Assembly: GCA_002964805.2 (NCBI GenBank)
Contig: PUDQ02000032.1
Coordinates: 496,001-560,000 of the forward strand
Reading direction: 5' to 3'
DNA: 64,000 nt
Source of the DNA: Trametes villosa
Taxonomy: Eukaryota > Basidiomycota > Agaricomycetes > Polyporales > Polyporaceae
The position numbers and the translations under genes were made by a program. Below, one piece after another: positions 59,313-64,000 of this stretch. The notes under the pieces were generated by a model. That model was not told where the DNA came from, did no database searches, and worked only from the letters and a program-made list of their open reading frames with translations. Within the stretch, counting starts at the first letter, position 1. Every line of letters starts with the position of its first letter.

Positions 59313-62212
59313 ATGCCAGAGCAAGACTGGAAGACGCTATGTGCTGAGCGCAAGCAACGGCAGCTGGAACTGATCCCCAAGGAATGGACCATCACCCCGC
59401 CGCCGCCGGACAGCCAGCGCAACGTGTTGGACGTGCCCCGGACTTGTGGCCTTCTCACCGCCCGCGAGCTGGAGATCACTGATACCGTCAATGTCGCGAT
59501 CCTCCTCGACCATCTCCGCACCGGCCGCTGGTCCTCGGTCGAGGTCACCACCGCGTTCTATAAACGCGCCATCATCGCCCAGCAGCTGGTACGGTACCTG
59601 CTTGTATGACATCACGTACCCGTGCCTGATATATGCGAGCAGACCAACTGTCTGACAGAGATATTCATCGAGCGTGTTCTTGCGCGCGCGAAGGAGGTTG
59701 ACGAGTACCTCAAGACTCACGGGAAGCCTATCGGACCGCTCCATGGCCTGCCCATCTCCCTCAAGGATCAGTTCTGCATCAAGGGGATGGAGACCATCAT
59801 GGGTACGTCTAACAAATGCTTCACCTAGTGGCCTTGAACGGGTCGCATATATCAAACCCTGTGCGTAGACTGCATGCAGAAGCTCGCGATCCGAGCTTCT
59901 GCGTGGGCGATATATACCCCGCACCGGTCGGGGTGCGGGTAGTGCGGGTACAGGTATGAGTGTGGGCGCGTACCCGACATGTACCCGCGTCGCTGGGACG
60001 AAACTGCGGGTCGTTCAGAGAGCAAGTGAACTTGACCGTGCAACATCTATGGGTGTGAGCCTGATGTTTACTACGCGCCCACGGCGCAATGTACGGCACA
60101 ACACCCTTCAGATTACCCCGTGCACTCGAAGCTCGTTCAGTCTATATTACGGGTGAACGACCTTTGCGGCGGTATTTCGTCTGGTTTGCGTAACGATATG
60201 CCGAGCCGCTGAATGCCATTCCACAGGCTACGCCGGCTGGATAGGTCGTGTGGCCGACCGCGACAGCGTCCTCGTAGAGATCCTATACGAATGCGGCGCC
60301 GTTCCCTTCGTGCGCACGAACGTGCCGCAGACTCTCATGGTGCGTCTCCCTTCTCGTCATCCCTCCCTGCAACGCGTCCACTCGGCAAGCTCGGGTGACA
60401 CATAGAACGCCCCCGCGCGTACCTGCGATCTGTCAAGGCGAGCAGATCTCTGCCCGCTCTCCACACCCTGAGAGGAATCCGGATTCTTTCGCGTCCTGGG
60501 CTTCCGATGGAAGCACCCTATCTATCCGCGCTCTATACCGGGCCCACGAAGCTGATGCACGCTCGCACCCACAGTGGGGGGAGACGTACAACCACGTATT
60601 CGGGCGGACGACGAACCCCCACAACCGGTACATGACCCCCGGCGGCTCCTCGGGCGGCGAAGGCGCGCTCGTCGCCCTGCACGGCAGCCCCCTCGGCGTA
60701 GGCACCGATATCGGCGGGTGCGTGCTCCTCTCGCCTGTCGTGGCCCCTCCTTGCCCCGGCCCATTCACCCTTCCCGATCCGTCGTCCTCTCCTCCCCCGC
60801 TGTGCACTACTGCATCCGGTGCCTGACGCTGACGCTGACGTCGCGCGCGCACGCTACCGCTGCCCTGCAGGTCTGTGCGGATCCCGAGCGCGTTCTGCGG
60901 TCTGTACGGCCTGCGCCCGTCGTATGAGCGCCTGCCGTACTGCAATGCGGTGAACGCGATGGAGGGCCAGGAGAGCATCTCGTCCGTCCTCGGGCCGATG
61001 ACGAACGCGATCGAGGGCGTCAAGGTGTTCACGAAGGCGATCATCGACGCAAAACCCTGGCGCAAGGACCCGCTCGTCGTGCGCAAGGAGTGGAGCGCGC
61101 GTGAGTACGCGCTCGGCGACCATGGCGAGGGCGGCCAGATGTGCTTCGCTATCCTATGGGACAATGACCTTGTGAAGCCACACCCGCCTCTGATGCGAGC
61201 GATGGAAATGGCGAAGAAGGCGCTGCAAGCGGCAGGACATACCGGTAAGGCCGTACTAGCTCAGGGGTTTCGGACAAACATCCGTTAACGCGTGCGCCTC
61301 CGTAGTGATTGACTGGGAGAACCACCGGCACCTCGAGATATTCGAAAACGGCGTCAGTCTCGTCCGTCTCCGTATTCCGCAGGATAACCCTTAACGCCGT
61401 GCGGGCATTGCATGATACAGCAAAGGATCTTCGTCGCAGACGACGCGCAAGACCTTCTCAGCGACTGCGCGCTCTCGGGCGAGCCGCTCATCCAGACCAT
61501 GAGCCCCGAGACGGACAAGCATGAGTACGCGCTTGACGAGCCCATGCTGCGCGCGATCGTCGGCGAGCGCAAGCACCTGTCCGCGTATGAGGTGCGTGTC
61601 GACCTGCATTCTACTCATATCCGTTTTCGATGTTGATGAGAGCCATGGTGGGTGGACTGCAGCTGTGGCAGCTGCACAAGGAGAAGCGCGCGCTCCGGAA
61701 GTCGCACCTCGACCACTGGGAGGCCACGGCCGCGAAGACGGGCACAGGCCGGCCTGTTGACGCGATCATTAGCCCGGCCGCAGCGTACGCTGCGTGCCCG
61801 CACGGCTGCAACTCGTGAGTACCACGAGTACACACCAAGCGTCTGGCATTAGCAATGCTGACAGGGCAACGCGGTCAGGGACTGCTTCTACACGGAGCTG
61901 TGCAACTTCCTCGACCTCACGGCGTGCGTGTTCCCGGTCACAACCGTGGACAAGGCGCTCGACGTGCCAGCGCCGCCGCATGCGTTCCACAACCACGAGG
62001 ACGAGGCCGTGTACAAGCTCTGTGCGTCCCCACGCTTGCTTCTTTTCACGGGTTTGCGAGCCTCTTCCTCACTGTCGTGTCTTGCAGATGACCCGGAGCT
62101 GTGGCACGGCATGCCTGTGACTCTGCAGCTCATCGGGCGCACGCAGGAGGAAGAAGGCGTTATTGCGATGACGGAAGTCGTCGACAGCGCGTTGAAGGCG
62201 TTCAAGAATTAG
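59313..62212 (+). CDS. Acetamidase-type amidase (amidase signature family)
   Basis: Amidase-signature enzymes hydrolyse amides with a Ser-cisSer-Lys triad; fungal members like AmdS use acetamide or related substrates. The start at 59313 gives MPEQDWKTLCAERKQRQLEL. The triad is complete once introns are removed: Lys in HGLPISLKDQFCIKG, cis-Ser in MTPGGSSGGEGALVAL, and nucleophilic Ser in GVGTDIGGSVRIPS (the intron at 60718 splits a glycine codon before the Ser). Later motifs include AFCGLYGLRPSYERLPYCNA, DAIISPAAAYAACPHG and YDPELWHGMPVTLQLIGRTQ. It ends VVDSALKAFKN at 62212. There is no signal peptide, so it is probably cytosolic. Two introns are unusually long: 59803-60226 (424 nt) and 60340-60574 (235 nt). 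Confidence 0.88.
59876..59902. repeat. Perfect hairpin in a long amidase intron
   Basis: GCAGAAGCTCG (59876-59886) and CGAGCTTCTGC (59892-59902) are perfect inverted 11-mers around a 5-nt loop. A second 8-bp inverted repeat (CCCGCACC and GGTGCGGG at 59918-59925 and 59932-59939) and inverted GCGGGTAC/GTACCCGC copies (59944-59951, 59981-59988) follow. The cluster lies within the 424-nt intron, far longer than the gene's typical 50-nt introns, and may be an inserted non-coding element. Confidence 0.7.
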
Positions 62213-62879
62213 AAAGGTGCGAGAACCGAAGTTCGCCCCTGAACCTCACTAGCATAGAGGGACGCAGAGTGAAGATAACGCGGTCGAAGATGGAGTTGGT
62301 CTGTACGTGTAAGACGCAGCTCATCCCACATACTACGAACCGGTTGTACGATAACGTTTGTATCAATGTACCACGATAAGCCAAACGCTGCACTCGCCGA
62401 GGTCCCATATGTCCCGGCGGATATATATTATATAGAGCTTCAGTACCCATCGCACATCTCGTCAAAGGGCTCGCAGTGTCACGGCGCTACTCTATACTGC
62501 CAAGTCTCGCGGGCCTCGTAAATCGTAGCAAGGCTTTCGGTGGGACAGCACCAGTGCTCTATCAGGGCGGGCAGGGAGGAGTACCACAGACCTTCTGGAT
62601 AGAAGAAAACGAGGTCAACTGTACAGCAGGACCTGCGAGAGTAAAAGACTGTTCTGCTCACGCGGAGGTGACTACCACCCGCATGCCCACGCTCATCTCG
62701 ATCGCGAGAGCCCCTCGCGGGGCCAAGGGGATACGCAGGGGGTGCATCTCCGCGTAGGTTTTACACGGCCACAGGATAGGATACGGGCGGACATTAATCT
62801 ACAGGATTGCATTCAGAGCTAGATGACGAGATGGTACGAGTATGTTCAAGGCAAGAATCCCATGTGTGGTGTATACTAC
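62213..62879. other. Convergent intergenic region amidase-RPB1
   Basis: 3' flanks of two converging genes; only a 93-codon ORF without features. Confidence 0.5.
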
Positions 62880-64000
62880 TCAGTCCCAGGACGGAGATGT
62901 GCTGTACGAATGCCCGCGGTTCGTCGACGACGACCCGTTCTGATTCTGGGCGGGGCTCGACGGCGACCACTGGGGAGAGGTCGGGCTGTACGCTGGCGAT
63001 GCCGGAGAGTACGCAGGCGCTGCAGGAAATACGTCAGTACGTGCCAACTGATGTGGTCGAAGCAGCACGACTTACAGGCAGGAGAATAAGTAGGGGATGT
63101 AGGTGCTGTCGACGTCAATCAGTCGATGAAGATGCATAACTCTCATGATGGACTTACAATATCTGGGGGAGGCGGGGGAAGCGGGCGAGGTGGGTGAGTA
63201 TTTGGGGGAAGTGGGGGACATTTGAGCGGGAGCTGCAGTGGCGTGTTAGTTACGAATCTTCGACAAATCGGCGGATGTACTCACAGGCTGCATGAACGAA
63301 ACGAAGTAAAGGATGATCGCACGGTTAGTACTGCACACACAGAGGGCAACGAACAAAAAATACTGACTAGGAGAGTAACGGGGAGAAGCGGGGCTGAACG
63401 ACGGACTCGTCGGCGAGTACCGCGGCGAGGTCGGGCTGAACGATGGCGACTGCGGGCTGTACCGCGGCGAGGTAGGAGAGAACGAGGGCGACGTCGGCGA
63501 GTAGCGCGGACTCGTGGGCGAATATCCCGGCGACGTGAGGTTGAGCGCGGGCGATGTCGGCGAGTACGTCGGCGACGTCGCGCCGTGGCTGTGGTCGTAG
63601 AACGGAGACGTCGCGTACGGTGAGGTGCCCATCGGCGACGTGCCGCCTGTGAAGGGCGACTGTGCCAGGTACGGCGACGTTGGCGAGTACGCGTTGGGCG
63701 AGCTCGGGCTGTACCCGGGCGCGGCAGGAGACATGCCCCCGGCGCCCATCGGGCTCATGCCGATGCCGAGCAGCGAGAAGGACGACGCGGCCTCTTCGCC
63801 GCCGTTGACCGCGAGTGGCGAGAACGCCGCGGCCTCGCCCTTCATCGCCACGTCCTGCGACCACGTCGGCGAGTTGCTGTCGTACGGCGTCATTGCGACC
63901 TGGCCAGGGGTCATGCCGCCATCCACCTGCGCTGCGAGCATTGTCTGCACCGGCAAGCGATGGTCCACGATCACATCCTTGAGCATGTCGATGTCGAGGG
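62880..64000 (-). CDS. rpb1: RPB1, largest subunit of RNA polymerase II (C-terminal part, truncated by window)
   Basis: Only the 3' end is inside the window; the gene continues past 64000. The visible part begins with the polymerase tail ([20 protein letters not shown]), a linker with [17 protein letters not shown] and [15 protein letters not shown], then the CTD of YSPTSPS-like heptads, which recruits capping, splicing and termination factors in a phosphorylation-dependent way. The middle heptads alternate as [14 protein letters not shown], with arginine at every second position 7. Introns split the CTD at 63368/63287, 63285/63232, 63158/63105 and 63076/63019. One exon between them is only 3 nt long (63285-63287). 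The protein ends [12 protein letters not shown] with TGA at 62880-62882. Confidence 0.95.

Noticed and set aside
63371..63600. Regular spaced repeats resembling a CRISPR array
   Set aside because: The repeats are 21/42-nt coding periodicity of the RPB1 CTD heptads in a eukaryotic gene.

Overview
The window is nuclear DNA from a filamentous basidiomycete fungus, most likely an Agaricomycete. The support is GC-rich sequence, genes on both strands split by many 45-80 nt introns with GT-AG ends and TACTAAC/CTAAC-like branch points, an RNA polymerase II CTD, a mediator subunit, a SWR1 subunit and typical basidiomycete gene families. The species cannot be named from the sequence alone. All functions come from reading translated exons and motifs by eye. 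Exon joins were worked out by hand and, where stated, checked for frame.

Layout. 1-1979 holds no gene I can recognise. 2.0-9.3 kb is a dense housekeeping block: Rtf2 (-), Med21 (+), an ArfGAP of the SMAP/Age2 type (-), a coiled-coil HAUS1-like augmin subunit (-), GET2 (+) and a mitochondrial ribosomal protein of the L51/S25/CI-B8 fold (-). 9.3-16.6 kb is an accessory island. It carries three tandem intact paralogues of a leucine-rich, F-box-less protein family, each with a tiny first exon, a phase-1 intron and a TATA box. A truncated pseudogene copy of the neighbouring mitoribosomal gene lies between the first and second, showing that the gene-promoter-gene unit was duplicated. 17.0-33.8 kb carries a single-pass membrane protein (-), Vps72/YL1 (+), the meiotic MutS homologue MSH4 (+), an F-box protein (+), an AGC-type pseudokinase (+), a chromo-barrel MYST acetyltransferase (+) and ribosomal protein eL19 (-). 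A gene-poor 2.4 kb follows.

36.2-48.3 kb holds a HAL/NPR-type kinase, VPS4, a small secreted protein, a short acidic protein with a Tudor-like core, and CAND1, all on +. 48.8-54.0 kb is a tandem pair of proline dehydrogenase genes that share a 10-nt micro-exon. A Bni4-like PP1 scaffold (-) follows, then a 499-bp non-autonomous DNA transposon (MITE) with 35-bp terminal inverted repeats and an 8-bp target duplication. Next comes an acetamidase-type amidase (+). The window ends inside the 3' end of RPB1 (-), whose CTD coding region appears to contain a 3-nt micro-exon.

Themes. Several proteins belong to the ubiquitin/cullin (CAND1, F-box), chromatin/transcription (Med21, Vps72, MYST, RPB1) and membrane-traffic (ArfGAP, VPS4, GET2) systems, but they are ordinary scattered fungal genes and not a cluster. 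The strongest candidates for novelty are the LRR-like tandem family with its captured divergent promoter, the pseudokinase, the micro-exons in RPB1 and PRODH, and the MITE.
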